Part shown: one piece after another, positions 1 to 9,617 of the stretch
Layout: every line of letters starts with the position of its first letter
Numbering within the stretch: the first letter of the stretch is position 1
Source of the DNA: Sphingobacterium sp. UBA5670
GTDB taxonomy: Bacteria; Bacteroidota; Bacteroidia; Sphingobacteriales; Sphingobacteriaceae
Reading direction: 5' to 3'
Assembly: GCF_002420705.1 (NCBI RefSeq)
Contig: NZ_DIIM01000013.1
Location: forward strand, 137,702-201,701
Length of the DNA: 64,000 nucleotides
Notes under the pieces: model-generated
What the model saw: the letters and a program-made list of their open reading frames with translations, nothing else
Databases searched by the model: none
What the model was told of the DNA's origin: nothing
Position numbers and translations under genes: made by a program

Positions 1-211
1 AATAATCAATTTCGCGTTCGTATAGGAGCTTTTATGTTATAAAGCCGGCTGTATATAGAGATATGCTTGATCTTTAACAAGATGAAAGTAAAAATTAAAA
101 GGGAGAAATTAAAAAGGCGATTTATATTCGGCTATCTCTGATTTATATTCGTTAAGTAGGCCGTTTCTTTTTTGAAGGTTCTTTCTGGTCAATAAGATCA
201 GACACTTTCAG
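1..211. other. Left-end intergenic stretch
   Basis: This AT-rich stretch lies beyond the odhB terminator. I found no convincing reading frame, RNA gene or repeat. It may belong to the spacer of a gene outside the window. Confidence 0.4.
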
Positions 212-250
212 AAAAAAAAAGACCAATACCACAAAGGCATAGGTCTTTTT
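212..250 (-). terminator. Terminator of odhA-odhB
   Basis: AAAAAGACC (216-224) pairs with GGTCTTTTT (242-250), and the inner bases pair partly. Read leftward, the stem runs into a T-rich tract, as expected of an intrinsic terminator just past the odhB stop codon. Confidence 0.8.
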
Positions 251-274
251 TATATTTCCAAACTTTATTGCGGT

Positions 275-1516
275 TTAAACACCCAACAATAAACGAGCTG
301 GATCTTCCAATAATTGTTTTACACGAACCAAGAAGCTTACTGATTCACGACCATCAATGATGCGGTGATCGTAAGAAAGCGCAATGTACATCATTGGACG
401 GATCACCACTTGGCCATTTTCAGCAATAGGACGTTGGATGATGTTGTGCATACCCAAGATCGCCGATTGTGGTGCGTTGATGATCGGCGTAGACATCATT
501 GATCCGAATACACCACCGTTGGTAATTGTAAATGTACCACCAGTCATTTCGTCGATCGTTAATTTGTTGTCACGCGCTTTACCTGCCAATGCGGCGATCG
601 CTTTTTCGATTTGTTCCAATGACATGGCATCAGCGTTACGGATAACTGGAACAACCAAACCTTTAGGTGCAGAAACTGCGATTGAGACATCTGCGAAATC
701 AGAATATACAATTTCGTTATCTTCAATACGAGCATTTACTGCAGGCCATTCAGCCAATGCAGTTGTTACTGCTTTTGTAAAGAACGACATGAAACCAAGA
801 CCGATTCCAAATTTCTCTTTAAAGGTATCTTTGTATTTAGCACGTAGATCCATGATCGGCTGCATATTGACTTCATTGAATGTTGTCAACATGGCTGTTT
901 CGTTTTTAACGGCAACTAGGCGTTTTGCGATCGTTTTACGTAATGAAGATAATTTCTCACGACGTTCGTTTCTAGAGCCCGCTACTGGAGCAACTGTCGC
1001 AGCAGGAGCAGCGGCAGGTTTTGCTGCTGGTGCAGCTGCTTTAGCAACAGGTTGAGCTTTTTCGGCATCTTCTTTTGTGATACGACCTTCTTTACCTGTT
1101 CCTTTTATTGTCGAAGGATCAATTCCTTTTTCTCTTAAGATTTTTGCAGCAGCAGGAGAAGCTGTACCAGCAGCATAGCTATCTGGATTTTCATCTTTTG
1201 CAGCGGCAGCCGCAACTGGAGCTGCATTTGACGCTTCTGCAGCAGGGGCAGCAGCTGGCGCTGAACCACCGGCAGGAGCAGCACCTTCTTCAATTGTACA
1301 AACAACAGCACCGATTTCTAAAGTATCACCTTCTTGTGCAATGATTCTTAAGATACCCGCTTTTTCAGCTGGTAATTCAAACGTTGCTTTGTCTGATTCC
1401 AGTTCGGCGATGTTTTCATCCATCTCCACATAATCGCCATCTTGTTTCAACCATTGTGATAAGGTTACCTCCGTGATTGATTCACCTACGGTTGGTACTT
1501 TAATTTCTAAGCTCAT
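275..1516 (-). CDS. odhB: 2-oxoglutarate dehydrogenase E2, dihydrolipoamide succinyltransferase
   Basis: This is the E2 core of the 2-oxoglutarate dehydrogenase complex. It transfers the succinyl group from E1 through lipoyl-lysine to CoA in the cytoplasmic TCA cycle. The N-terminal lipoyl domain carries the modified lysine in ELESDKATFE (about residue 43). An Ala/Pro-rich linker follows, then an E3-binding domain (ASPAAAKILREKGID, about 120-150), a second Ala-rich linker, and the catalytic acyltransferase domain ending in SYDHRIIDGR with the His/Asp catalytic pair. The length of 413 residues is normal. It lies 63 bp downstream of odhA on the same strand and is very likely cotranscribed. The succinyl assignment rests mainly on the E1 partner. 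Confidence 0.95.
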   Translation of the reverse strand: MSLEIKVPTVGESITEVTLSQWLKQDGDYVEMDENIAELESDKATFELPAEKAGILRIIAQEGDTLEIGAVVCTIEEGAAPAGGSAPAAAPAAEASNAAPVAAAAAKDENPDSYAAGTASPAAAKILREKGIDPSTIKGTGKEGRITKEDAEKAQPVAKAAAPAAKPAAAPAATVAPVAGSRNERREKLSSLRKTIAKRLVAVKNETAMLTTFNEVNMQPIMDLRAKYKDTFKEKFGIGLGFMSFFTKAVTTALAEWPAVNARIEDNEIVYSDFADVSIAVSAPKGLVVPVIRNADAMSLEQIEKAIAALAGKARDNKLTIDEMTGGTFTITNGGVFGSMMSTPIINAPQSAILGMHNIIQRPIAENGQVVIRPMMYIALSYDHRIIDGRESVSFLVRVKQLLEDPARLLLGV

Positions 1517-1535
1517 ATATAATGTTCTTTATTGA

Positions 1536-1565
1536 CAATTGCGTCCTATAGATAAGACGCAATTG
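1536..1565. other. Intercistronic hairpin between odhA and odhB
   Basis: CAATTGCGTC (1536-1545) is a perfect 10-bp inverted repeat of GACGCAATTG (1556-1565), with a 10-nt loop. It lies in the 63-bp gap between the odhA stop and the odhB start. No T-tract follows, so it looks more like an mRNA stability or processing hairpin than a full terminator. Confidence 0.55.
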
Positions 1566-1579
1566 ATTTTAAATTGTTT

Positions 1580-4321
1580 TTATTCGAATGATTTATTTAA
1601 GATTTCTGCTTGTTGTGCAACGTGTTGTTTCATGTAACCCGTAGCTGTACTTCCACTTTCTTTACGGGCAACAAAACCTGTAAATGCAATCTCAGTACCC
1701 ATTAGTTTACGGCAGTAGTAAGACCATGCGCCCATGTTCTCATTTTCTTCCTGAACCCAAACAAATTCTTTTGCCTTGTTGTATTTTTTACGGATTGCTT
1801 TCAATTGCTCTGTAGGAATTGGGAATAATTGTTCCAATCTCACGATAGCGATATCTTTGCGTTTGTCCGTTTCTTGTTTTTCTAATAAGTCGTAGTAAAC
1901 TTTACCCGAACAGAATAACACGCGTTTAACGTCTTTCGCTGCAACATTGGCATCATCAATTACCTCCTGGAAAGCAGCATCTGTAAAATCTTTCAACGGT
2001 GATACCACTTTAGGGTGGCGCAGCAATGATTTTGGCGTAAATACAACCAATGGTTTACGGAACTCACGTACAAGTTGACGACGCAACAAGTGGAAATAGT
2101 TAGCCGGAGTAGTACAGTTTGCTAAGATCATATTCTCATCCGCACATAACTCTAAGAATCTTTCGATACGTGCTGAAGAGTGCTCAGGACCTTGACCTTC
2201 CATACCATGAGGAAGCATCATAACTAAACCGTTAGAACGCTTCCATTTTGTCTCTGCACTCGATAAATATTGATCGACGATGATTTGAGCACCGTTATAG
2301 AAATCTCCGAATTGAGCTTCCCAGATTGTCAACGAATTTGGATTAGAAGATGCATAACCATATTCAAAGCCCAAAACAGCATATTCTGAAAGTAATGAAT
2401 TATAGATAGAGAATTTATCACCCCCTTTAATATTGGCTAAAGGAACATATTTCTCTTCGGAATCTTCCAGTGTCAATACGGCATGACGGTGTGAGAATGT
2501 GCCACGTTGGACATCTTGACCCGAGATACGAACACGGTTACCTTGATCCAATAATGTCGCATAAGCCATCAATTCGCCCATTGCCCAATCATATGAATCA
2601 GCCGTGATCATTTTGGCACGGTCTTCAAATAAACGGGTAATCTTACGGAAGAATTTTTTGTCTGCTGGTAAGGTGGTGATTTCTTTCGCTAATTTTAAGA
2701 ATAGATCCTTCGCAACTTTCGTTTTATCCGAGGTTGTTAATACTTCACCTTTTTTAGCAGGACGCAATCCTTCCCATGCACCTTTAAACATCGGAATCTC
2801 TTCGGTCAATACCTCAACTGTTTTAGCTTCCTCAAATTTAGTCTGTAGTTCAGCTTTAAATTCCTTCTCGATATTTTTAGAATATGCCTCGTCAATACTT
2901 CCTTCAGTAATTAATTTTTTAGCATATACTTCTTTCGGATTTGGATGTTTTTCGATGATTTTGTACAACAATGGCTGCGTGAATTTCGGCTCATCGGCTT
3001 CATTGTGTCCAAATCTTCTATAACATAATAGATCGATAAATACGTCTGTTTTATATTTTTGGCGGTATTCGACAGCTAAATTAATCGCATAAACAACTGC
3101 TTCAGCGTCATCACCGTTCACATGAAAGACGGGTGAAGATGTGATTTTTGCTACGTCTGTACAGTATGTTCCAGAACGAGCATCCTTGTAGTTAGTTGTA
3201 AAACCGATCTGGTTGTTGATTACAATATGTACCGTACCACCAGTTTTGTAACCATCTAATTTCGACATTTGAGTTACCTCATAAACGACACCTTGGCCAG
3301 CAATTGCTGCGTCACCATGGATGATGATCGGTGCGATTTTAGAAGAGTCACCTTCGTATTTGAAGTCAATCTTAGAACGAACCATACCTTCAACGATCGG
3401 ATCTACAGTTTCCAAATGCGAAGGGTTCGGTGCCAAACTTAGGTGAACAGATTTGCCATCGTTTGTTTTAACCTCAGATGAAAAGCCTAAATGGTATTTT
3501 ACGTCACCGCCAAAGTTTACTTCAGGATCATCAGCATAAGTTTTACCTTCAAATTCAGAGAATACTGATTTGTAAGATTTACCCATGATATTGGTCAATA
3601 CATTCAGACGGCCACGGTGAGCCATACCGATAACAAATTCCTGGATACCGATTTCTGCACCTTTTTCAATGACAGAATCTAACGCTGGAATTAAACTTTC
3701 AGCACCTTCCAATGAGAAACGTTTTTGACCTAAAAACTTCGTGCCTAAAAAGTTTTCGAAGACTACGGCGTGGTTTAATTTGTTTAAGATTCTCTTTTTT
3801 GTGTCCAAAGCGAATTTAGGCATGTTGCGATCCGCTTCCATGCGGTCCTGCAACCATTTAATTTTCTCTGGGTTACGGATATATTTGAATTCTGCACCAA
3901 TAGAACGGCAGTAAGTATCCTCTACCAACTGACGGATGTCTTTCAATGTTGCTGGACCTAAACCGACTTCAACACCTGCATTGAAAACAGTGTTCATGTC
4001 TGCTTCAGCAAGACCAAACGTTTCTAATTCCTTGCCAGGATAGTATTTACGTCTTTCACGAACAGGGTTAGTGTGTGTGAATAGGTGGCCACGATCACGG
4101 TAGCCATTGATCATGTTCAGCACATTGATTTCTTTCAATACGTGCTCAGGAGTAGCTTCGCCTACTGAACTTGTTGTTCCACCAGCATTTTGACCGAAAT
4201 CAAAACCTTCAAAGAATTTTTGCCATCCGAAATCTACCGATTGGGGATCTTGCTTGTACGATTGATATAAGCCATCGACATAAGCCGAATCAGCATTACT
4301 CAAATATGTCAGATTGTCCAT
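1580..4321 (-). CDS. odhA: 2-oxoglutarate dehydrogenase E1 component
   Basis: This thiamine-diphosphate-dependent E1 subunit decarboxylates 2-oxoglutarate and succinylates the lipoyl group of OdhB. The 913 residues are typical of the homodimeric SucA/OdhA family. Visible landmarks are the short N-terminal segment (YVDGLYQSYKQDP), GMAHRGRLNVLTN, HGDAAIAGQG, the conserved GFTTN, GHNEADEP and the C-terminal transketolase-like domain (RGTFSHRHAVL). No acyltransferase domain is fused at the N terminus, unlike the actinobacterial Kgd form. It is the first gene of the odhA-odhB unit, and a TAnnTTTG promoter box lies just upstream. Confidence 0.96.
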   Translation of the reverse strand: MDNLTYLSNADSAYVDGLYQSYKQDPQSVDFGWQKFFEGFDFGQNAGGTTSSVGEATPEHVLKEINVLNMINGYRDRGHLFTHTNPVRERRKYYPGKELETFGLAEADMNTVFNAGVEVGLGPATLKDIRQLVEDTYCRSIGAEFKYIRNPEKIKWLQDRMEADRNMPKFALDTKKRILNKLNHAVVFENFLGTKFLGQKRFSLEGAESLIPALDSVIEKGAEIGIQEFVIGMAHRGRLNVLTNIMGKSYKSVFSEFEGKTYADDPEVNFGGDVKYHLGFSSEVKTNDGKSVHLSLAPNPSHLETVDPIVEGMVRSKIDFKYEGDSSKIAPIIIHGDAAIAGQGVVYEVTQMSKLDGYKTGGTVHIVINNQIGFTTNYKDARSGTYCTDVAKITSSPVFHVNGDDAEAVVYAINLAVEYRQKYKTDVFIDLLCYRRFGHNEADEPKFTQPLLYKIIEKHPNPKEVYAKKLITEGSIDEAYSKNIEKEFKAELQTKFEEAKTVEVLTEEIPMFKGAWEGLRPAKKGEVLTTSDKTKVAKDLFLKLAKEITTLPADKKFFRKITRLFEDRAKMITADSYDWAMGELMAYATLLDQGNRVRISGQDVQRGTFSHRHAVLTLEDSEEKYVPLANIKGGDKFSIYNSLLSEYAVLGFEYGYASSNPNSLTIWEAQFGDFYNGAQIIVDQYLSSAETKWKRSNGLVMMLPHGMEGQGPEHSSARIERFLELCADENMILANCTTPANYFHLLRRQLVREFRKPLVVFTPKSLLRHPKVVSPLKDFTDAAFQEVIDDANVAAKDVKRVLFCSGKVYYDLLEKQETDKRKDIAIVRLEQLFPIPTEQLKAIRKKYNKAKEFVWVQEENENMGAWSYYCRKLMGTEIAFTGFVARKESGSTATGYMKQHVAQQAEILNKSFE

Positions 4322-4346
4322 TTACAATTAAAACTATGAAATTTGT

Positions 4347-4354
4347 CAAAGTTA
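4347..4354 (-). promoter_or_regulatory. Candidate -7 box upstream of odhA
   Basis: On the minus strand the sequence reads TAACTTTG, an exact match to the Bacteroidota -7 consensus TAnnTTTG, 26 bp upstream of the odhA start codon. I saw no clear -33 TTTG at the expected spacing. Confidence 0.5.
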
Positions 4355-4502
4355 TGAATAAAAAAAGAGTTTCTAATACTGAAATTGAATAATTTAATCA
4401 ATAAATCTATCCAATTCTTAACATTTTTAGCAGGATTTAAAAGAGGCTTCCAGCGCACTACAAATTTATTTTCTATTGGAATTATTTATTTCTGCCGAAG
4501 AT

Positions 4503-5777
4503 TTATTTAGCCAATATTTCATCCAGTTTTGGGAGTCCATTTGGGAAATGTGTTTTGATCAATTTTTGCCAGTCCAATGCTTTATTGTCTTTTTCGCTTG
4601 TCCCAACTCCAGCGACATGAGACCACTGTCCGTATACAGTTGCCGGAGAATAGTCCAATAGGTGCTCTTCGTACCAGGAAGCGCCACGAAGCCAGTTGAC
4701 CTGATATTCATGCACCAAATAACTGGCTGCAATCAGGCGCGCCTGATAGGGGATATAGCCCGTTTTTTGTAACTGGATCATCACACTGTTGATAAAATCA
4801 TGTTCCGTATGGCCTGATTTCCATCTTTCAAATAATTCATCATTCCCCTCCAAGGTCAAATGATCCTGTTGTGCGCCGTTTTTGGTACCCTGGGGCTTAA
4901 AAAATATATTTGGATATTTTTTAAGCATAAATCTAAAATAGTCGCGCCAGAGAAGAATGTCGATGATTTTTTCAAATCGCTTATCCTTTTTGCCTTCCCC
5001 AAGTTTTTTGATGTTGTTGTACAAGAGGATGGGTGATAAAGCACCGGACGCTATAAAAGGACCTAGAATTAACGGGTCCTGTTCTGTCTCAGGATAGGTT
5101 GACAATACCGCGTGCATAATGCTGAGTGCGGTATCCTCGCCGCCAAGAATATAAATATCATCAACAGATTTGATTTCCTCTTCTGAATAACCTAGATCTT
5201 TCAGCGAAGGAATTTTGGTGTCCTCGAGATGCGGCGGGGTAAGGAAATTGGTCGGAAATGGAATAGGTTGCCGAACCAAACTTTCCCGCTCGACTTTTTT
5301 CTTGAAAATCGAAAAGCCATTGGGTATATCCTTAATCGGAAAAGGAAGGTCTTCTTTATGGTAAAGGGTATGGCCTATGAAATGGCGCAGATTAATTTTG
5401 CTGCTCCAAAGCTCACTTTCTACTTTTTCGGAAATAGATGTTTCTCGTAGTGCGACTTCGCGATGGTGATAGACCTCGTTGACTTGATATTTTTGGGCAA
5501 TACGCGGGATGATATCTTCAGGTTTGCCGATATAGGTCAGTAGATCACTGCCATGGCTTTTTAATTTTTCTTTTAGGGCAGTGACAGCTTCGATAACAAA
5601 AGCCGCCCTCAAGACACCTGTATTTAAGGTGCCAAATTGATTACGGTCGAAATATCGGGGATCAAAACAGTATACCGGGATGATAAATGAACTTTTTTCA
5701 GAAGCTTGAAAAAATACCTCATTGTCATGAAGTCTTAAATCATTTCTAAACCAGATCATTGTAGCCCTTTTGTCCAT
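4503..5777 (-). CDS. Cryptochrome/photolyase family protein, CRY-DASH-like
   Basis: This is a flavoprotein of the photolyase/cryptochrome family, expected to repair UV photoproducts or act as a blue-light-responsive protein. The N terminus (MIWFRNDLRLHDNE) is the canonical photolyase alpha/beta domain. The C-terminal FAD-binding helices contain LLWRDYFRFM, TGYIPYQARL, LVHEYQVNWLRGASWYEEHLLDY and GQWSHVAGVGT. The last two segments resemble CRY-DASH proteins more than class I CPD photolyases. At 424 residues it is at the short end for the family and has no C-terminal extension. It appears monocistronic. A class I CPD photolyase remains possible. Confidence 0.85.
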   Translation of the reverse strand: MDKRATMIWFRNDLRLHDNEVFFQASEKSSFIIPVYCFDPRYFDRNQFGTLNTGVLRAAFVIEAVTALKEKLKSHGSDLLTYIGKPEDIIPRIAQKYQVNEVYHHREVALRETSISEKVESELWSSKINLRHFIGHTLYHKEDLPFPIKDIPNGFSIFKKKVERESLVRQPIPFPTNFLTPPHLEDTKIPSLKDLGYSEEEIKSVDDIYILGGEDTALSIMHAVLSTYPETEQDPLILGPFIASGALSPILLYNNIKKLGEGKKDKRFEKIIDILLWRDYFRFMLKKYPNIFFKPQGTKNGAQQDHLTLEGNDELFERWKSGHTEHDFINSVMIQLQKTGYIPYQARLIAASYLVHEYQVNWLRGASWYEEHLLDYSPATVYGQWSHVAGVGTSEKDNKALDWQKLIKTHFPNGLPKLDEILAK

Positions 5778-6241
5778 AGAGGTGAAGATAAATACTTTTT
5801 AGTGCAGCCTATTTTCAGAAGATTTACAAATATATAAGGATATTGTGTTCTTGAAAGTATTTATGCGTGAATTGACAAAAAAAGGACAATGACGGCACCT
5901 GTCCCGCTGCTTTGATCCATTTTGGTTAGGAAAAAATAAAAATAGTGTTAAACTTATTCGATGTTTCTCTGTTCTAAAATCAGAGAATTATGATATTTGT
6001 GGGTTATTACTGTTGCTCTATATACAATCAGGGCAAAATATTAAAAGAGCAAGAAAAACATGGAAAAGATAGCTGCATCACCGATGAAACCATCCTAAGA
6101 ATTTTGTTCGTTTAAGGGGTTGAGATGATAATAAATGGATACAGAATACGAGGAAGAAATGGTCATGTTGGATCGTTCGTAATAATAAAAGCGAATAATT
6201 GAAGCATAGTGGTTTCACTAGCCATAAAATAGAGAATTCGA
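5778..6241. other. 464-bp divergent intergenic region
   Basis: This region separates the leftward photolyase from the rightward gene at 6242 and must hold both promoters. I found no exact TAnnTTTG box, strong inverted repeat or convincing small gene. An ATG near 6125 opens only about 25 codons without supporting signals. Confidence 0.4.
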
Positions 6242-7111
6242 ATGAAAAAGGTTTTAATCAGCGGGCTAAATACCTATCTGGGACGACGGGCATCCTGTTA
6301 TTTGCAATCCAGAGATTTTGATGTGACGGGATTGGTGCGCAACTTATCCCTTTTTAATAAAATAGTAAAGGAAAAGGTGACGGCAAAGCTTTTTGAACTG
6401 GATCTGTTACGAAAAGGGGAGGCTTTTGAGAAATTTCAAATCGCCGATCTCAATTTTGGGATCTATTTTACGCAGGTTCCTTCGCTTGACAATGATATTC
6501 AGCTTCAGCTTGAATTGCTCGGTTTGCGCAATTTTGTGGAAATCTGTAAACGTGCAGGAAATAACCGTGTCATTTATGTCGCTCGGCTAATGGATGAACA
6601 TTTTCTGGAACCGGTGCGCAATCTGCTGGAAAACTTACGTGTTCAATATACGATTGTCATTAAAAGCAGCGTGGTGGGAAAGGAAAGTGTTTTAAATCGG
6701 ATCTTTACTAAACTCGCCAAGCGACAGACCATATTTTATTGGAACTGGGTGGCTTCTTTAAAGTTTCGACCGCTGCCTTTGCTTGATGTATACCGTTGGT
6801 TAAGGGAAATGCCTTGGGAAAATAACTTTATATCAGAGGTTATTTACCTTGGTGGAAATGAAGAAATGACATTCAGAGGCTTGTTTTATCACTATTTGAC
6901 CTGTACTTCCGAAAGCCAAAAAAGAGAAATAGGTGTCAATAAATTCTTTGCTAAACTCTTGCTGACCAGATTGAATGATATCAATAAAGAAGATATTGAC
7001 GAGTTCAGAAGAGTGCTTTATTATGAAAAGAATGTCGATAATTCGACTTGGCAGAAAGTTCAGCCATTTGAATTCACACCCCTGAAGGCCTATGTCTGCA
7101 TGGATACCTAG
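6242..7111 (+). CDS. Divergent NAD(P)-binding Rossmann-fold protein
   Basis: The N terminus MKKVLISGLNTYLGRRASCYL has the beta-alpha-beta layout of an atypical SDR/NmrA-type NAD(P)-binding protein, with a degenerate glycine motif (GLNTYLG in place of GATGxxG). An early segment (VTGLVRNLS) and VIYVARL, at the place of the usual central strand, fit that fold. The C-terminal half has no domain I recognise. The 289-residue length fits the atypical SDR group. The gene lies 86 bp upstream of the UbiD decarboxylase on the same strand, so the two may be cotranscribed. Substrate and activity are unknown. The weak glycine motif makes true cofactor binding uncertain. Confidence 0.7.
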   Translation: MKKVLISGLNTYLGRRASCYLQSRDFDVTGLVRNLSLFNKIVKEKVTAKLFELDLLRKGEAFEKFQIADLNFGIYFTQVPSLDNDIQLQLELLGLRNFVEICKRAGNNRVIYVARLMDEHFLEPVRNLLENLRVQYTIVIKSSVVGKESVLNRIFTKLAKRQTIFYWNWVASLKFRPLPLLDVYRWLREMPWENNFISEVIYLGGNEEMTFRGLFYHYLTCTSESQKREIGVNKFFAKLLLTRLNDINKEDIDEFRRVLYYEKNVDNSTWQKVQPFEFTPLKAYVCMDT

Positions 7112-7197
7112 TTTAAGCGGCGGTTTTCTCTTTATGGTCGGTTTAATAAATTATTCTGTTAAATTTGTGGATTAACGTGTTGAAGCAGATTTAATAT

Positions 7198-9036
7198 ATG
7201 GGATACAATAGTTTAGAAGCGTGTGTTGCCGATCTTGAAAAACATGGTCATTTAATCCGGATCAAAGAAGAAGTAGACCCTTATCTGGAAATGGCCGCAA
7301 TCCATATGCGGGTGTTTGATGTTGAAGGCCCGGCGCTATATTTTGAAAATATCAAAGGTTCGGAATTTCCGGCTGTTTCCAATTTGTTCGGAACGCTGGA
7401 TCGTTCGAAATTTATGTTTCGGGATTCACTGGATCACCTGAAGAAATTGGTAGATGTGAAGATGAATCCTGCAGCAGTGCTAAAAAACCCTTTTCAATAT
7501 ATCGGTTCATCTATGACCGCTCTTGGTGCGCTGCCCTGGAAAAAAAAGTCCGGTGCCCCGATACTTCATGGTAAAACCTCGATCAGTAAACTTCCGCAGA
7601 TTGTCAACTGGCCAATGGACGGTGGCGCATTTGTCACCATGCCGCAGGTTTATACGGAAGATGTGGCCAAACCTGGGATTATGCAGGCCAACTTAGGCAT
7701 GTATCGTATCCAGTTATCGGGCAATGATTATGTGAAAGACCAGGAGATTGGTTTGCATTATCAGTTGCATCGTGGGATAGGGATCCATCAAACAAAAGCC
7801 AATGCACTCGGTAAACCTTTAAAGGTAAGTATCTTCGTTGGTGGGCCGCCAGCTCATCCTTTGTCCGCTGTGATGCCTTTGCCCGAAGGACTCTCTGAAA
7901 TGATTTTCGCAGGAGCATTGGGAAATAGGAGATTTCGTTATTTCTATGATGATGAAGGGTTCTGTATTTCGGCAGATGCTGACTTTGTGATTACCGGAAC
8001 TGTTTATCCGAACGAAAATAAACCGGAAGGCCCTTTTGGTGACCACATCGGATATTATAGCTTAACCCATCCGTTTCCATTAATGAAAGTACACAATGTG
8101 TATCATAAGAAAAATCCAATTTGGTCTTTTACAGTTGTGGGACGGCCACCGCAGGAAGATACCAGTTTTGGGGCTTTAATCCATGAAATCACCGGAGCAG
8201 CCATTCCAAAAGAAATTTCTGGACTTCATGCTGTCAATGCTGTTGATGCGGCTGGTGTGCATCCGCTGCTTTTTGCAATAGGTTCTGAACGTTATACGCC
8301 GTATCAACGTGTGGATCGACCGCAGGAAATTTTAACGATCGCTAATCAGATACTCGGTAAAAATCAGCTTAGTCTTGCTAAATATTTGTTTATTTCAGCA
8401 CATGAAGATAATCCGCAATTGGATATCTACAATATTCCAGCATTCTTTGGACATATCCTTGAGCGGATAGACCTAACTCGCGATATCCATTTTCAGACAA
8501 ATACAACAATAGATACCTTGGATTATTCTGGCGATGGACTGAATGCAGGGTCAAAGGTGGTCTTTGCTGCGGCTGGAACGAAGAAGAGGACGCTGGGACG
8601 TGAATTACCGGCTAATTTTGACCTGCCACGGCCGTTCAATCAGGCGAAATTTGTTATGCCGGGGGTTGTTGCGATCGATGGTCAGGCGTTTTCTACCTAT
8701 GCGCATGAATCGAAGATCATAGCGGAATGGTGCCAGGCTGCGGCAGGCTGTTCCTGGGAAGGTTTTCCATTGATCGTTTTATGTGATGATGCTCATTTCA
8801 CCGCTGCAACGGTTAATAACTTTGTCTGGACAACGTTTACACGCAGTAATCCTGCGTTCGATATTTATGGAATAAATAGTTTTACGGCCTTTAAACATTG
8901 GGGCTGTGAGGGGCCGCTTATTATCGATGCCCGAACTAAACCTCACCATGCGCCCGCGTTGATTAAAGATGAAGCTGTGGAAAGAAGAGTAGATCAGCTT
9001 GGTGCAAAAGGAGGTGCGCTGTACGGAATTATTTAG
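7198..9036 (+). CDS. UbiD-family decarboxylase
   Basis: This is a prenylated-FMN-dependent (de)carboxylase of the UbiD family, which acts on aromatic or alpha,beta-unsaturated acids. The family signature EGPFGDHIGYYS is present (about residues 277-288). Upstream segments such as IQLSGNDYVKDQEIGLHYQLHRGIGIHQ and VFVGGPPAHPLSAVMPLPEG-like residues fit the cofactor domain. At 612 residues it is longer than E. coli UbiD (about 500) and resembles the long form seen in Bacteroidota, often linked to menaquinone metabolism. No ubiX-type flavin prenyltransferase lies nearby, so prFMN must be supplied from elsewhere. The substrate cannot be set from sequence alone. Confidence 0.88.
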   Translation: MGYNSLEACVADLEKHGHLIRIKEEVDPYLEMAAIHMRVFDVEGPALYFENIKGSEFPAVSNLFGTLDRSKFMFRDSLDHLKKLVDVKMNPAAVLKNPFQYIGSSMTALGALPWKKKSGAPILHGKTSISKLPQIVNWPMDGGAFVTMPQVYTEDVAKPGIMQANLGMYRIQLSGNDYVKDQEIGLHYQLHRGIGIHQTKANALGKPLKVSIFVGGPPAHPLSAVMPLPEGLSEMIFAGALGNRRFRYFYDDEGFCISADADFVITGTVYPNENKPEGPFGDHIGYYSLTHPFPLMKVHNVYHKKNPIWSFTVVGRPPQEDTSFGALIHEITGAAIPKEISGLHAVNAVDAAGVHPLLFAIGSERYTPYQRVDRPQEILTIANQILGKNQLSLAKYLFISAHEDNPQLDIYNIPAFFGHILERIDLTRDIHFQTNTTIDTLDYSGDGLNAGSKVVFAAAGTKKRTLGRELPANFDLPRPFNQAKFVMPGVVAIDGQAFSTYAHESKIIAEWCQAAAGCSWEGFPLIVLCDDAHFTAATVNNFVWTTFTRSNPAFDIYGINSFTAFKHWGCEGPLIIDARTKPHHAPALIKDEAVERRVDQLGAKGGALYGII

Positions 9037-9113
9037 AACGGATTAATACTTGTCGGTTCTGGTTAGGATCTGACCCGATCGATTTAAAATAGATTTTTAT
9101 AGAGAACATCATC

Positions 9114-9449
9114 ATGAAAACAGAAGAATTATTGAATAAATCAAAAGAAGGTGAATTGCAGTTTCAGGAAGTATTGGAGCATATTGCCGATCAGTACAAT
9201 TATAGTGCTAGCGCTTTTCAGAATGGAACACTGAAAAATTCGAAGGAAGAAAATCAGGGCAGTGCAAAAGTTTTCTATTTTGCAAAATTGAATAATCTCT
9301 CACAAGAGGAAACTTTAGCCCTGTTTGCTGAACATTATCAAAATGTGCTTGACAATCCGGCTGGAGCAGGACATCAGAATATACGTCAATTTATGTCTAA
9401 TGGTTGGGACGCTGTGTTATTTGAGCAGGAAGTACTAACAAAAAAATAA
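9114..9449 (+). CDS. HopJ-domain small protein
   Basis: This 111-residue protein matches the small HopJ family (first named from a Pseudomonas effector) through segments such as FQEVLEHIADQYNYSASAFQNG, ENQGSAKVFYFAKL, LFAEHYQNVLDNPAGAGHQNIRQFM and GWDAVLF. The family is widespread in bacteria without type III secretion, and no secretion genes occur here, so a cytoplasmic role is likelier than an effector role. No signal peptide or membrane segment is visible. It follows the UbiD gene by 77 bp on the same strand and may be the last gene of that unit. Its biochemical function is unknown. Confidence 0.82.
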   Translation: MKTEELLNKSKEGELQFQEVLEHIADQYNYSASAFQNGTLKNSKEENQGSAKVFYFAKLNNLSQEETLALFAEHYQNVLDNPAGAGHQNIRQFMSNGWDAVLFEQEVLTKK

Positions 9450-9555
9450 GAAGTCCTGGGGCACGGTGAAAGCCTGCGATAGAAAAGGATCGTTTCCTTT
9501 TAGGGCGTTTTCAATTGAAATTACGCAAAATAAGGGAAGTTATAGGAAATGGAAA

Positions 9556-9580
9556 GGGCGGTACACTATTGTTACCGCCC
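9556..9580. terminator. Hairpin between convergent genes
   Basis: GGGCGGTA (9556-9563) pairs perfectly with TACCGCCC (9573-9580). It lies between the rightward HopJ gene and the leftward VOC gene. Neither side has a long T-tract, so termination is inferred mainly from position. Confidence 0.5.
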
Positions 9581-9617
9581 CTATTGTGTCAAATATCTTG
9601 ATCTCTGTTGAGTTCGC

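Noticed and set aside
384..1055. Long plus-strand frame inside odhB
   Set aside because: It is antisense to a gene with clear domains and has no recognisable protein features.
9114..9449. The HopJ protein as a secreted effector
   Set aside because: No type III secretion genes, signal or chaperone lie nearby, and the domain is common in free-living bacteria.
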